Of a stretch of 64,000 bases of DNA, positions 13,186 through 24,368 are shown piece by piece. Positions within the stretch are counted from its first letter, which is position 1, and each line of letters opens with the position of its first letter. Position numbers and translations under genes: made by a program. This DNA comes from Catonia carolina (taxonomy: Eukaryota; Arthropoda; Insecta; Hemiptera; Achilidae), in NCBI GenBank assembly GCA_035578175.1, contig JAQMRL010000005.1, forward strand, positions 52,495,722-52,559,721. Direction: 5' to 3'. The notes beneath the pieces are model-generated. The model searched no databases. It was not told where the DNA came from and saw only the letters and a list, made by a program, of their open reading frames with translations.

Positions 13186-13872
13186 CACAATGAATGTGTT
13201 AAAAGGTAAATTTATCTTTTAAAATTGACATAAGGGATAGAAAATTCTATCCACCATACAAAAATTACATATATTTTTAAATATTAAAAAATTTATTTCA
13301 TTATATTTTAAGCTAGAAAAAATATTACATTAACAGCTAAAGCCATTATTAATAAATAGCTAAAGCGATATAATAATTTGCATTGCACATTGTGTGAACG
13401 CATCTAATATATTACTGTATCACTAAAATAAAATAAAAATAAATACAATAGTGCTGCTATTAATAATAATAATTTCATTAAGAAAGCCTAAGCAATTAAC
13501 ATATTTTATTAATCATAATAAATACTTTTAGCAAAATATTAAATTATGCAGTCAGCTCAGAAGCGATTATTAAGCTGACCTACGAAACCTAAATTTGCTT
13601 TTTAGCCTTTGTAAAGAGCAGCACACTACATTTTAATAAACGCATTTTATAATAATAAGCTAAATAACTTAGCCTATTAATGTATTACATTCATGTTTAG
13701 AAGTTTAAATAATATACATCACGTTATTAATCGGATTCCTTCAAGGTTCAGTGACAGGACCATATATTTTTTGTTTCATTAATTTAACATTAATCAAAAC
13801 GCCAATAAAATTTTTATTACGTATATTATGTTGTTAAATGAAATAGAAATATGGAGAAGGAATATGGAGAAT
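13186..13872. other. AT-rich non-coding stretch
   Basis: Nothing recognisable as gene or repeat end. Confidence 0.4.
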
Positions 13873-14145
13873 ATGGCAAAAACCATTAGTGATTTCTGTA
13901 TCTACTCTTTAAGAGGAATCGAATGACACTATTTTTGTTTCCAAATTGTGGCTTTGATTTCTTGACTTCTGGTCAAAACCGGAACTTCAAACCAAAATTA
14001 GGCCCACTACCTTTTTGAGTAGATTACCAAACTGAAAACCATTTATTGTTACGCCTATCTCTTGTAGTTTCAGATATCTGGGTGTGGCGGATGAACAGAC
14101 ATAGGAACATGATAGATGACAATTTTAAAAATTGCCACCAATTAT
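13873..14145 (+). repeat. Interspersed repeat F, copy 1
   Basis: Blocks AGTGATTTCTGTATCTACTC, TGACTTCTGGTCAAAACCGG, and TTTCAGATATCTGGGTGTG recur in inverse orientation at 24116-24368. Class unknown; no coding seen. Confidence 0.65.
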
Positions 14146-15141
14146 ATAAAAAATAAATTAAGGAGAACATGTATGCATTGTTAAAAATTCAGTGGTTCTT
14201 GAACCGGGAAGAAGGAAGGACATCTGGCACCTCCACATAATTATAACATCGATACAGAAAAATATAGATCGAGAATAAAAATTAACAAAGTTTAAACAGT
14301 ACGAATAGTACTTTACTATTAATCGGAGTTGAAGTTAATGCTACAAATTCAAAGAATCATGAGGAAAGAAAGAAAATTAAGAATACTTTAAGAATTACAT
14401 GGTAGATACAACTTGGGAAAACAAAGGGAACTGAATCAAACCAGTCGTGTGAAGGAATATTATGAGAACTTCTTTTGATATAAATCCAACATGAATGTAA
14501 TAAAATGTTAAGTGCAATCTGATTCAATGTAATGAATCATCTACTTTAATTCCAATCATATTTAACTCTGTGACCTTGAAATAAAATAAAATCTCAAAAA
14601 TCTATATTTTTTCAAGCATAAGGTATTTATTTTGTACGATTTTCACCAGTTTCCTGACCTTGATGTAGTTTTTGTACAGCTGTAAACGAAAAATGGGTCA
14701 GTGGTTTTCAATTAAATACAAAATTTTTTTAAAAGTGTTAAAATAGTACTAATTATGAAGCACTTTCAGAATTTGTAGTTGAGAATTGTTATTTTTTAAT
14801 AGTCAGAAAAAAAATAGGTTGATTATTGTTTGATATAAAAATGTAATACTGATAGGATTATTCTTATTGTAAATTTTAATGAACTGCATTTGCATTGGAA
14901 TTCTAAACCAATGATTAGAAAGATTTTATTAAAGGAAAAACTACAGTAGAACGCCTATTATCTGAATTAACCTAAACAAACTCGGATTTGGATAGTACAA
15001 AATTTGGATAAATCAAAGTATGCTAATGTTTTTTATGAAATTACTTAAATTATAAGATATCATAAAGGATGTCAAATAGCTTTGAAAAGTATGAAAATTC
15101 AAAAATATCAGAATACTTGAACGTAAGTTTAATTATTACCT

Positions 15142-15560
15142 TGTTGTTGTTTAGGTCGTCAGCCAAAAGACTGGTTTGAACCTCTAGAGGGTTTACTAAG
15201 TAAAACAAGGAGTAAGGTGGTTTACCACTGCCTTCCTCACTGAATGGAAAATTATGTTTATTAGCACAGTAGTCACTCCGAAACGCATCCTACAAATGAT
15301 AACTTCACTTCATTCCCCACAGTCTGGCTGTATAACAAAATTCATTAGGTTCCCTCAGAGGAGATAACTCTGACTAGTATCTTTTACAACTATACCTCAT
15401 CTGTTCTTAAATGTTTCAGTCATATAATTGGCTGACTATGTGTTAAATGTTTCAGTCATATAATTGGCTGACTATGTGATAAGAAACATTACTATTTTTT
15501 GTAGCCCTGGAACTAGCAGATCGAGTTCAAATAATTTAACACTCCACCTGTTTGTTTTAA
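15142..15560 (+). repeat. HC-SINE copy 3, nested in Tigger element
   Basis: A forward copy starting TTGTTGTTGTTTAGGTC. It carries a private perfect tandem duplication of 36 bp (15407-15442 and 15443-15478) around the ATAATTGGCTGACTATG block. Its position inside the transposon shows it inserted later. Confidence 0.85.
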
Positions 15561-15734
15561 GCAAACTTACTACCTCACAACCAGAATATAACAGTGTACC
15601 TAAGCCCAAGATCACCGAAAAATAAAACAAAAAATTGAAAAAAACTTTTTCTCTTTTACTTCATTAACGCTGACATTTTGTACCTCATACATAAAAACAT
15701 AATTGAACCAGTCTATAAAAATTTCATGAGTTAT

Positions 15735-16096
15735 CTATGGTTTCGTTTGTTTTTTGTAAGCAACTGGACGATTTTTAACTCCTCTAAAAATATAGGGATT
15801 TTGTGCTTTGCCAATCACCAATAGATAAAGTCGATGATCTCTGTTAGCATCACCTATTACCAACAATGCCAAGTGTTCTTTCGACATTTTATGTCCAGGA
15901 GCTGTTTTATAAAGCATGAAACCAATGTTTTTATAGGGAGAGCCTTCAAGATTAGACCTTTTTCATTCACGTTATAAACAAAATCTTCATTGTAATTTTT
16001 CAAAACATTGCTGAATTTTTCAATGAATTCATTTGCAGAAGGAAAATCTGACAACATTTTTTCTCCTTTAATTTCAATCAAGTTGTCTGATATCAT
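15735..16096 (-). pseudogene. Tigger/jerky-like transposase DDE remnant
   Basis: Two minus-strand frames joined by a shift near 15910 give ANEFIEKFSNVLKNYNEDF, VYNVNEKGLILKALPIKT, then KTAPGHKMSKEHLALLV and LYLLVIGKAQNPYIFRGVKN. This is the start of the DDE_1 catalytic domain of Tigger/pogo transposases. The expected first catalytic Asp in the N-A-D-E-T-G motif reads Asn here (NVNEKG). With the frameshift and the missing remainder, it cannot be active. Confidence 0.8.
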
Positions 16097-16251
16097 GACA
16101 TTGTTAAAAATATTGAAGCCATTTGGTACTTGCTTTAAAATTCACAACTCCATTCAATGTTTTGTTAAAAAATAATATCTAAACAAAAGAAATAGACCCA
16201 ATAAATTTGAAAACTTTTCAAAAAGTGTGGGATAATTGGCGTTCTACTGTA

Positions 16252-17790
16252 TGGTATACAAACGATAAACTCAAAAAGATTTTGATTTATTAACTAAAAT
16301 GTAATAAAATTTATACACAATATCAAAATTGACTTAAATGTAACGGTATAATCTATTGAATAACAACACAATGGCACATATGTGTTGGGATATAATTATC
16401 TTATAAATTTAAATACGTTAATCCCATTAATAGGTTGAAACAGGTAGCTGACAGGATGTTGTCAAGATGTACTTAGAAAGGTGTAAAACATAAACCCTTA
16501 ACTTTGTTATTAATTCAGTATTTCATTGAATAGGAAGGAACTAATGTATATTTTAGTAACAATATTTAAATTAACAAGAAATTATACGATAAATTTAAAT
16601 TGCAAATATTTTATTTCAAATTTATAATAATTACGTATTAATTAAAGTCGAATGAAGTTCATTTCGAAACAAAATAATCTGGAGAATAAATTAATGAGGA
16701 TTACAAAGAAAAAATTATTTCTACAATTTTTCTTTAGTTAAAAAATAAAACAGAACTATGTATTGTATTAACATAATTAATACCAACAAATAATTTCAGC
16801 ACAGTTTTATATTAACGAAACGAATTTTATTATTAAATTGCATGTCAAAAATTTTACTGTAGCTGATTATTTTATTTAAATTTCATTTATTATTAAATAT
16901 ACAATTAATACTGGCTTCTATTTATAGATTGAATATGATTTTACATTAAAAAGTTTTTTGTTTGTAAAACTGTTGAAATGCGTTTAAGATTAATAGAAAA
17001 AATTTGTTAAATCCATATTATTTACTTTTAATTAAAAAAACTTTTAACAAATATGGTTTTTAAGTATATAAATAAATTGTTTAAAAAAAGAAAAATTACA
17101 TCAATAAGCCAAGGCAAATTATTTTAATTTTAAAATTACATTATCTAAAAGGAAAAACTATATCAAATGTATTTAAGTATAATTTTAAGGCAACAAATAC
17201 AACAGATAAATAGATTAAAAATACAATATTGGGATAAATAAAGTTAATAAATTATTTTAAGCACTATAAATCCTTAGAATCAATTATAATTACAGAATTC
17301 CCTAATGACTAATAAATGAATTTTTAAAACCTATGTTTAAAATGTTGTTAAGTTACTTTTGTAAGGTTCCATGCATAGGCTGTATGTATTTCAAGTTTCA
17401 AATACTGATAAATAAACTAACAGGTAATTTAATTCAAAGATAAAAATATTTTAAGAGTTTTTCTATATATTTACCAAATAAATTAAATACAGTACATAGT
17501 TATGACCCCTGTTATCCAAATACATTGGGATGAACCAAAATTTAAAAATTGAGATATTTTAAACTCTTGACAATTCACAATAATGTAATGATGACAAAAT
17601 AGTAATGAGTAGCCTATTGGTAAAAAACTGTTACATAAATCAATAAAATTTCAAAATATCAGTAATTATGCAATTTTACTAGTTTAGTGAAATACTCTGT
17701 TCATGACATACTCAGAAAATCCTATTTTAAACTTCATAGACAGAGCTTTTATAACCTTTTTTCAAGTAAAATATCTACGCCAGAACAAAA
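16252..17790. other. AT-rich non-coding stretch
   Basis: No gene found. CTGTTATCCAAATAC near 17510 resembles the GTTATCC core of Tigger-type ends, but no partner repeat was seen. Confidence 0.4.
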
Positions 17791-17799
17791 AGTTATTAG

Positions 17800-18066
17800 T
17801 TAACCAATCAAAAAAATGTGAAGAGATATCGTGGCCTATAATGCTTTTCACAGTTGATGAGCTCTGCTGTTCCACGTGTTTAAACCAATCAGAACGTTTG
17901 CCAGCGCTGTCAGATTGTATGAATGCATCAGTCTGAAAAACATTACGCGCGCATGCCTATAAAAGCTACAGTAGTTCACTCGTGTCTTGCATCTCGTACT
18001 GAACACATCAATTACAGAGCACATTAACATGCAATACTTTATAATATAATCAGCTGGTTCCAAAAA
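17800..18066 (+). promoter_or_regulatory. Promoter-like segment with CCAAT and TATA boxes
   Basis: Two AACCAATCA motifs (about 17799 and 17883) and a TATAAAAG box at 17958-17965 are followed by TTCACTC, a passable initiator. The local GC content is higher than its surroundings, with GCGCGCATGC just upstream of the TATA box. The arrangement leads into an ATG at 18067. No transcript evidence is available here. Confidence 0.35.
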
Positions 18067-18201
18067 ATGGCTGACAAAATATATAACAGAGCTACGAGAG
18101 AAAGTATTGGCAATGTTGCTGGCAAGTCTAGCTATGAAGTGGATTGGGGGCAATGGGTACGTTCAGAGCTCATCAATGCTGAAAAAAGTATAGTTGTTTA
18201 A
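18067..18201 (+). CDS. Small unidentified open frame or first exon
   Basis: The frame begins MADKIYNRATRESIGNV in an AAAAAATGG context and runs 44 codons to TAA through WGQWVRSEL. A GTACGT just after CAATGG at about 18157 could instead be a splice donor, making this a first coding exon. No family is recognised. It lies 100 bp downstream of a TATA-box promoter-like segment, the only reason to list so short a frame. The surrounding sequence is otherwise typical intron-like DNA. Confidence 0.25.
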   Translation: MADKIYNRATRESIGNVAGKSSYEVDWGQWVRSELINAEKSIVV

Positions 18202-18399
18202 CCAGCGAAAAATAGTCAATTTCAATAATAATGATCATCACCAGAAATAGGAGCACAGATATGAATGTAGAATGTGGTTTTCATAAAGATGAAGTATTTG
18301 TTATGTAACAGGGATCTAATTATGAAAGTCTGAATGAGATTTATGAGCTACAATGTTGTTTTTGTTCTGCTGTACAGAATGGAGGCTTGAACTCATAAG

Positions 18400-18610
18400 A
18401 AATGAGAAATAGACAGGATTTAAGCCTTCAATTTATGTAAGTAAAGAATATCATGGAAAGATAAGGAAATCTTAGATATATCAGATACATAAAGAGCTAA
18501 AATTGATTAAAATATAATAAAGAGATAAAAACTGGAGTATTTCGGATATTTGTAATGTACAGAGCGAGGAGAATAGGAAGTTGAAGAAAATCTTGGTTAA
18601 AAAACTGACA
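18400..18610 (+). pseudogene. LINE reverse-transcriptase tail, badly decayed
   Basis: Pieces such as DKEILDISDT, HKELKLI, then KRDKNWSISDI parallel the EVLNEIHKKLELI and KRRKLEYFGHVM segments of the better-preserved copy at 59850. Several stops interrupt it. It probably belongs to the same LINE family as the fragment at 43955-44765. Confidence 0.45.
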
Positions 18611-19297
18611 TGTATAAACATATATAAATATGCTCTCATAGGGAACTAATTAAGACATCAATGTCCAAAGTTAAAATTACTGTTATGATCATCAACCTCT
18701 GATAAAGGCACTCGAAGCAGAAGAATGTTAAAATATTATTTTTTACGCCTCCAAAATCTTTTTCTATTACAAACAAATATCAGAAACATAACAAAAAATG
18801 TTTAAATATCAAGAAAAATTGCTTAATTACAAATTTATGGAAAATTCTTGAAGATTTTAAAATTTAATGTAGTTTACAATTTATAATACTCCATAAGAAG
18901 TAACAAAAATAAATAACAACAGATTCCTTTATAGTTAATATTATAAACCTGTAAATTTTGAGGTTACCTTATTATTGTTAATATTGTCACAATCAGTTCT
19001 CATTTATTTCACAGAGTGCAAAATAAGGCAAATAATTTATGACACATCTTGTAAGACATTGACTCTTAAGATTAAAACATGTTCAGACAAAAATGGTTTG
19101 GACAAGAGAGGCTATTGACTCTGTACTGTATGTAATGAGTTTACTAAAATATTAACTTTGTACTGTTAAAGACTGTGTTTAGATAATAATAAACGAAAGT
19201 ATTATGCTATTAAAATCTGAATTTGTGTTGAATTTTATTTAAGGTGTTGACTGTCCTGATTGACAATTTTTTTGGTCAGTAGGTTAATACCATTATA
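18611..19297. other. AT-rich non-coding stretch
   Basis: No gene or repeat border recognised. Confidence 0.4.
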
Positions 19298-19673
19298 TTG
19301 TTTAGGTCATCAACCGAAAGGCTTGTCTAGAGGCTTTACTTAGTAAAATGAGGAGTGAGGTGGTTTACCACTGCCTTTATCACTGAGTGGAAAAATATGG
19401 TTATCAACATGTCAGGCCCTCTGAAAGTATCTACTTTCAATCGTGCAGTTGAAACCTTCACTTCATTCACCACAGGGTCTGGCTGTATAATGAAATTCAT
19501 CATTTTCAGAGAAGATAACTCTAATATCTTTTACACCTCTACCTCTTCTGTTCTTAAATGCTTCGGTTATATAATTGGCTGACCATGTGATAAGAAACAG
19601 AACTAGTTTTTGTAGCCCTGGAACTAGCAAATGGAGTGCAAATAATTTAACACTCCATCTGCCTGGTATAGGT
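19298..19673 (+). repeat. HC-SINE copy 4
   Basis: Forward copy from TTGTTTAGGTCATCAACC to CTGCCTGGTATAGG. It lacks the GGTTTGAACC block (AAGGCTTGTCTAGAGG joins directly), which shortens it by about 15 bp. Confidence 0.82.
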
Positions 19674-19944
19674 AAAATAACAGTATGTCAAGAGTAAACA
19701 TAAAATATAATTTATAATTCTAGAAAATTGAAATAAATTTTACTTGTAAATAATGAAAATGTTTTGTATGATTCAAAATTACGTTTAACTTAACGAACCA
19801 AATAAAGAGAACAGAGAAAATGCTTTTGCTATTTTTGTAAGCAAATCCTTCAATATTTAAAAACGAATGGTTAACCTCATGCTCAAAGCACATGTTTTTA
19901 ATCGCTTTCATGTAAATAAAGATTTATTTAAATCTTTCATGTAA

Positions 19945-20227
19945 TCAACAGCCACTGAGATGGAATAGTGGAGAAAGTGCAGTAAGATAACAGGAGGGAA
20001 AAATTTCAAATGAGAAGATACAGAGAAGAATGTCAGCCAAGATATTCCCACATTTTTCTAAAGATAAACACTCACATGATATGGATAAGTCAGAAAACCC
20101 CCATAAAAAACACATGATTACCCGACTGACAGAACGGAGTCCCAATGAAATAGAGGAAGGGATTTCAAAGAGGGAGTTGGAAAGACAGAGTGGATGGAGA
20201 AACCAGTTAAGAAACAGATGGCAGTGA
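19945..20227 (+). other. Unassigned open region
   Basis: The plus strand is open from upstream of 20000 to a stop at 20225-20227, reading ITGGKISNEKIQRRM, MSAKIFPHFSKDKHSH, then ERSPNEIEEGISKRELERQ. It is hydrophilic with a charged end and has no recognised domain. It might be a worn transposon protein or chance. Confidence 0.2.
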
Positions 20228-20327
20228 CATCAGTAAAAAAAATCTATATAATTATAAATATATGAATAAAACAAAATGGAAGATCATGGTTTTAAACAAA
20301 AAGTGAAGCAAGCTTTTTAGTAGACTA

Positions 20328-20975
20328 AATGGATATTTCGAAATTGAGGTTTTATCGGAAATATTCATTTTCAGCCCCTAAACTTAAAATACATGTTTCT
20401 AGCGATTGGTCAGTGTGAGTGTTAACAAAATATCTCAAGAATGGAATCACTTACGAAGTTAAAACTTGGAACCTACATTAGGTATTACAAGGGGATGGCT
20501 CAACAAGAAAATTTTCATCAAAACCAGTTAACCGGAAGTAATAGTTTATTCATACAATTTTTCACTTTTAAGCAATTTTCACAAAAACGGCTCCCATGAT
20601 TTTTTTAAAAATTGCCTCCTTTACCACATTTTTTATGCTTTACAAGACAAAATAAGTGAAGAGTGCGAATTGTCTGCTAAAATTCTTGGGGGAGGGACAG
20701 TGCTCTTGTGGTAAAAAGTGGTTTTTAAGGATCCTGCCATAATATGCATTTTAGGTCAAAAATATATGTAAAAAACCTACAACTTTCATTTCACACATTT
20801 TTTTCTGTAGAGCCTAGGTTAGCATCAAAACGATTTCCCATATTTTTAAGACCTACAGAGGTTGTTTTTCTTTCGTTTAACATGATTCACTTACAAAAAC
20901 GTACATTATATTGTTCTTTATTCACATTGGCAAGAGAAAGTTATGTGAGTGTTTTACACTAATTTTTTTGTATTT
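20328..20975 (+). repeat. Interspersed repeat R4, copy 2
   Basis: It shares TTTCGAAATTGAGGTTTTAT, AGCCCCTAAAC and the terminal CATTGGCAAGAGAAAGTTAT block with the 3212 and 51833 copies. No coding seen. Confidence 0.65.
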
Positions 20976-21518
20976 AACATGGAAAAAGGTTTTTCTACAT
21001 TGTATGTACAAAGTTAATTTTTTTAGTAAACACCTTATAAATTGATTACATGTATAAACTTTTTGATGCAAACTAATGTTTTGGATAGCTACCAAAATTT
21101 GTGATAATAAATTAATTAAAATTTGAGTAAAAATCTACTTAAACAATATTCTCTATATTATGAAGAGGTTTAGGAACATGAGAAGTATGCAACCTAAATG
21201 ATTAAAACCTTTTGAAACCTAAATGATTACTTTTTTACTGTCAATGTAGTATCAATAACTAATATCTACAAAGTATTAAGTTACTTCACAAGTAATTAGG
21301 GCAAAATAGAAACTACATAGTAAAATAAATTTATAGTACATTTAGATGTAACTAAAGCTTTATAAGAGACAAAAATTTATGTAATTGATCTAACGAAGCA
21401 ACAAGTGTGATTAAATGAGCGTTAAAAAAAATTAAAATAATGCAAAAAATATTCAATAAAACTATTTAAATTGTATTTCTTTACATATTAAACAAATTAC
21501 AATAAAATCAGGACTTAC
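20976..21518. other. Intron sequence downstream of exon D
   Basis: AT-rich, without recognised repeats. It begins the intron that follows exon D on the minus strand. Confidence 0.5.
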
Positions 21519-21659
21519 CTCTCCAGCTTGCCTTGGTAGGACACGCTATAGTTTGATTTTGTATTAGATATGCGTTTAATGTAGTCAATGATGGCGATTT
21601 TCTCAATGTATCTTCATCATTTTTCCATACATATGTGATCGCAGACTGCTCATATGATA
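21519..21659 (-). CDS. pHCl: Cys-loop chloride channel subunit, internal exon D (loop B region)
   Basis: A 141-bp exon on the minus strand, acceptor ...TTTAACAG, donor GTAAGTCC. Its first two bases complete the Ile codon left by exon C, giving ESISYEQSAITYVW, the loop-B strand that follows the Cys-loop. The reading then runs KNDEDTLRKSPSLTTLNAYL to ACPTKASWR and leaves one base. NQT is a candidate glycosylation site. The Cys in TIAC is placed like the first cysteine of the second disulphide found in glutamate-, histamine- and pHCl-type channels; its partner would be in the next exon. That exon and the four transmembrane helices were sought in 1-21518 and not found. A decayed CENP-B-type transposase begins about 115 bp upstream in the adjoining intron. 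Confidence 0.9.
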
Positions 21660-21774
21660 CTGTTAAAAAATATAACATATAAATTACTTACTTCATCAAA
21701 CATATTATGTAGTACTACTTTTAACTGTTGTTATTAATTATTAACTGCTATAAATCATACAACAGTTATCAGAT

Positions 21775-22111
21775 AGAGTAACGTCCAAGGGACAGGGTAG
21801 TTTCGGCCACTGTAACCTTTTCTAGTAGCAAAGGTCCAGTGACGGTCATGTTAATTGCCCTTAGCAAAGTAAACCACTTTAAAAGAGCTTCTTCTATGTC
21901 TTTATTTTTTAACTAAGTCGAAGTCTCTTTACCTTCATCAAAACTATTCTGAATATTTTCGCAAATTGTCCAAATTATCTGCAAATTGCGAATATTGTGG
22001 AGTGTCGAATGTTGAACTCCCTTGCAATATCTCTGTTCATTTCACCGTTCTCAAAACACCAAATAATATGTGCTTTTTCCATCGCTGTAAAATGCCTATG
22101 CGATGACACCA
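21775..22111 (-). pseudogene. CENP-B-type HTH transposase N-terminus (Tigger/pogo-like)
   Basis: The minus strand opens with an ATG at 22111 and reads MVSSHRHFTAMEKAHIIWCF, then EMNRDIAREFNIRHSTIF before a stop. After frameshifts it continues as DIEEALLKWFTLLRAINMTV and TGPLLLEK. These are the first HTH (the R-x-A-x-E-F-x-I-x-x-S-T signature) and the second CENP-B HTH (LLKWF..R..NxxVTGPLL) of Tigger/jerky transposases. It lies in the chloride-channel intron, same strand, about 115 bp from exon D. No catalytic domain follows. Confidence 0.8.
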
Positions 22112-22336
22112 TTTTTACGTTTGTATAAAACACAAAAATAACGGACGCTACTATGAATAAAGGACAGGTTTACATAAAAGATATTAACTAATTTGTGTAA
22201 ACAGGAGAATAAATCAGTGCTGTATTTAAAACACAAAAAGAAAGGAAAGGTCTATTAGTAATCAACTTCCGACACAAACAATTGTAAATTATACATATTG
22301 AAACTAACACTATTTAAGATAAAAAAACCCATTTAA

Positions 22337-22977
22337 ACATTCAGTGCTAGAGACTCGCCTAGCGCGTCATGCGTAGGAGTTACGCCAGGCTGCCGTCTTA
22401 CCTAGCAGGTTCTGTTTTGTTATCATTTTAAGTAATTCCAGAGGGACACCGTCTGACGGATATCAGTTTGTTAGTATTATATAGCCATCAGAAAGAGGTT
22501 TCCTTTGTGACCGTGCAGTTGGTTTTTAAATTTTCGTCGAACGATCTTCTACCTTCGTATTGTATACTTGTTCAGTACTTTTAACAGGTTTTCAGGGTAC
22601 AGTTGAAGCCATGAATTTAGTATCTTAGCAGGTATTGATTCAAGACAGCTTACACTTTTAGATTTACTTTAAAAGTATATTATTTGCAGTTTAAAATTAT
22701 ATAAGAAATTACGCGTAAATCGTAACGGTAAATCAAAAAATTCTAACAAGAAATACATTTATTATAACAGGCGAAAATAAACCTAAAAAGAACACCGAAT
22801 TGTTTACTTTTAAGTTATTAGCAAAAATAAATCCATGCATGGTCCGTAAATAAAATAAATGTATAAAAACGTTAGTAACATAAGTTGTAAGCCCTACATA
22901 AAGCAAGTGGAGAACACGCTGCATGAGTAATCAGTCCGACAGGAGAGATACCTCATGATTGCTCAGCATTGAATGAG
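22337..22977. mobile_element. Probable TTAA-type (piggyBac-like) non-autonomous element
   Basis: TTAA occurs on both sides (22333-22336 and 22978-22981). The inner ends are imperfect inverted repeats: ACATTCAGTGCTAGA on the left and, reading inward from the right, CTCATTCAATGCTGAGC. Length is 641 bp, no transposase. The terminal similarity is short, so this is less certain than the element at 30262. Confidence 0.5.
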
Positions 22978-23254
22978 TTAAAACTGGAAAAAATAATAAG
23001 TAACTCGCTGACTCATACTGCTGAAAGATCACCGGCATAGTTGAAAATCCATATAGTTGTCACTAAAACAGATATGTAATTTTAACCGATGTCACTGTGA
23101 ACGATATTATTTTATATTACACTTAATAGTGGACCAACCTTTCAATCAGATGTTGGTCACATTAACCAACAGGTCATTGTATCCGAAGTCACTGTATTTC
23201 TTTTTTCTTTTTAATTTCTTTGGTAATTTGGAGAAAGCCTGCTAAATCAAAATC

Positions 23255-23585
23255 AATATTTTAATTACTTCTTCATGTATTGTTCAAGTTTCCTTTTCTT
23301 CCACAATCTTTTTATTCTTTTGGATCATTCTTCTTAAGTAGTTCAATGTTGTGGGGTTCACGTCTTCTTTTCATTCTCTCCCCCAAAGATCACTCTCTGG
23401 CTTTTTTTCTAAAAAATTCCCTATTTTATATGTCTTTGGTACCGATTTTTGCATCTTTAAGGTCATTCAATGTTACTGTGAACCATGCTGATTTGGTTAC
23501 CATTTCCATATTGGGTGCCTCCTCAGGTGATGTTCATCAGATATGATGAGTACCGAAAAAATAAAATACTAGGGCCGGAATAAAA
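23255..23585 (-). pseudogene. Possible LINE ORF2 remnant
   Basis: The minus strand reads KSAWFTVTLNDLKDAKI, an interruption, then REFFRKKARE and RMKRRREPHNIELLKKND. The WFTxELxxLK pattern resembles the linker between the endonuclease and reverse transcriptase of non-LTR elements. The match is short and broken. Confidence 0.3.
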
Positions 23586-24115
23586 ACTGCACAAAAAATC
23601 CAGATGCGACTGTTCCCAGGATGGGCGGATTCCTGGTCAGTGTCGGTATACCATGTCAGGTGTAATAAATGCCTAAATCATCATGGTAATAATGTTGCAA
23701 AGTAGTCATTAATGTACATAACTTTTGAGAAATAAAAATTTTTTGCTATATTCACTTATCTTTTATTTTTGGCCTATTGGAGGTTAAAAAAAGAATGGTT
23801 CTTGTATTAGTAAAGTTAAAAAATTAAATATTTTGTTCAATTAAGATTTCTATTATTGTTACATTAAAAATGGTGCAACCCAAGGAGTATCTGGTGAAAA
23901 AACAGAGATTTAAACCAGTTTAGTGATTCAAAATAATGGGATGCTAACTGTCCACAGACCCCAACTAGAAAAACCTTTATTTTATCATCTGGATACTCTT
24001 AAACCTAAAAGTTTCAGATGAGTTGTGGTTAGGTTTGTAGGTAGATGGTGAATATGTTTCACCTGAATTGTTAAAAATGTTCCACTCCTAGCTCCATTAC
24101 CTGTTGTTGGAGGCA
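23586..24115. other. Non-coding stretch
   Basis: Nothing recognised apart from a slightly GC-richer patch at 23580-23660. Confidence 0.4.
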
Positions 24116-24368
24116 TTTTTTAAAATTGTCATCAATCATTTTCCTTTGTCTGTCTGTCACACCCAGATATCAGAAACTACAAGAGATAGCAACAGACAGT
24201 TTTTGGATTCGTAATCTACACAAAAAGTTAGTGGGCCTGAATTGGGTTTGAAATTCCGGTTTTGACCAGAAGTAAAGACATCGAAGTCGGAAATTGGGAA
24301 CAAAAAATAGTGTAATTTGATTCCTTGAAGAGTAGATACAGAAAACACTAATAGTTTTTGTCATAGGT
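24116..24368 (-). repeat. Interspersed repeat F, copy 2
   Basis: Inverse copy of the 13873-14145 repeat, sharing the CACACCCAGATATC, TTTTGACCAGAAGT and AGAGTAGATACAGAAA blocks. Short open frames here are incidental. Confidence 0.65.

Larger units (their letters stand above)
14944..16249 (-). mobile_element. Tigger/pogo-type DNA transposon, internally deleted
   Basis: Terminal inverted repeats begin CAGTAGAACGCC and contain ATTATC near the end; both sides are flanked by TA (14942-14943 and 16250-16251). This is the classic signature of the pogo/Tigger branch of Tc1/mariner. Inside, on the minus strand, are transposase remnants at 16096-15735. A HC-SINE (15142-15560) is nested in the untranslated half. 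Without that SINE the element is about 0.9 kb, too short for a full transposase gene, so much of the coding region is lost. Confidence 0.85.
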
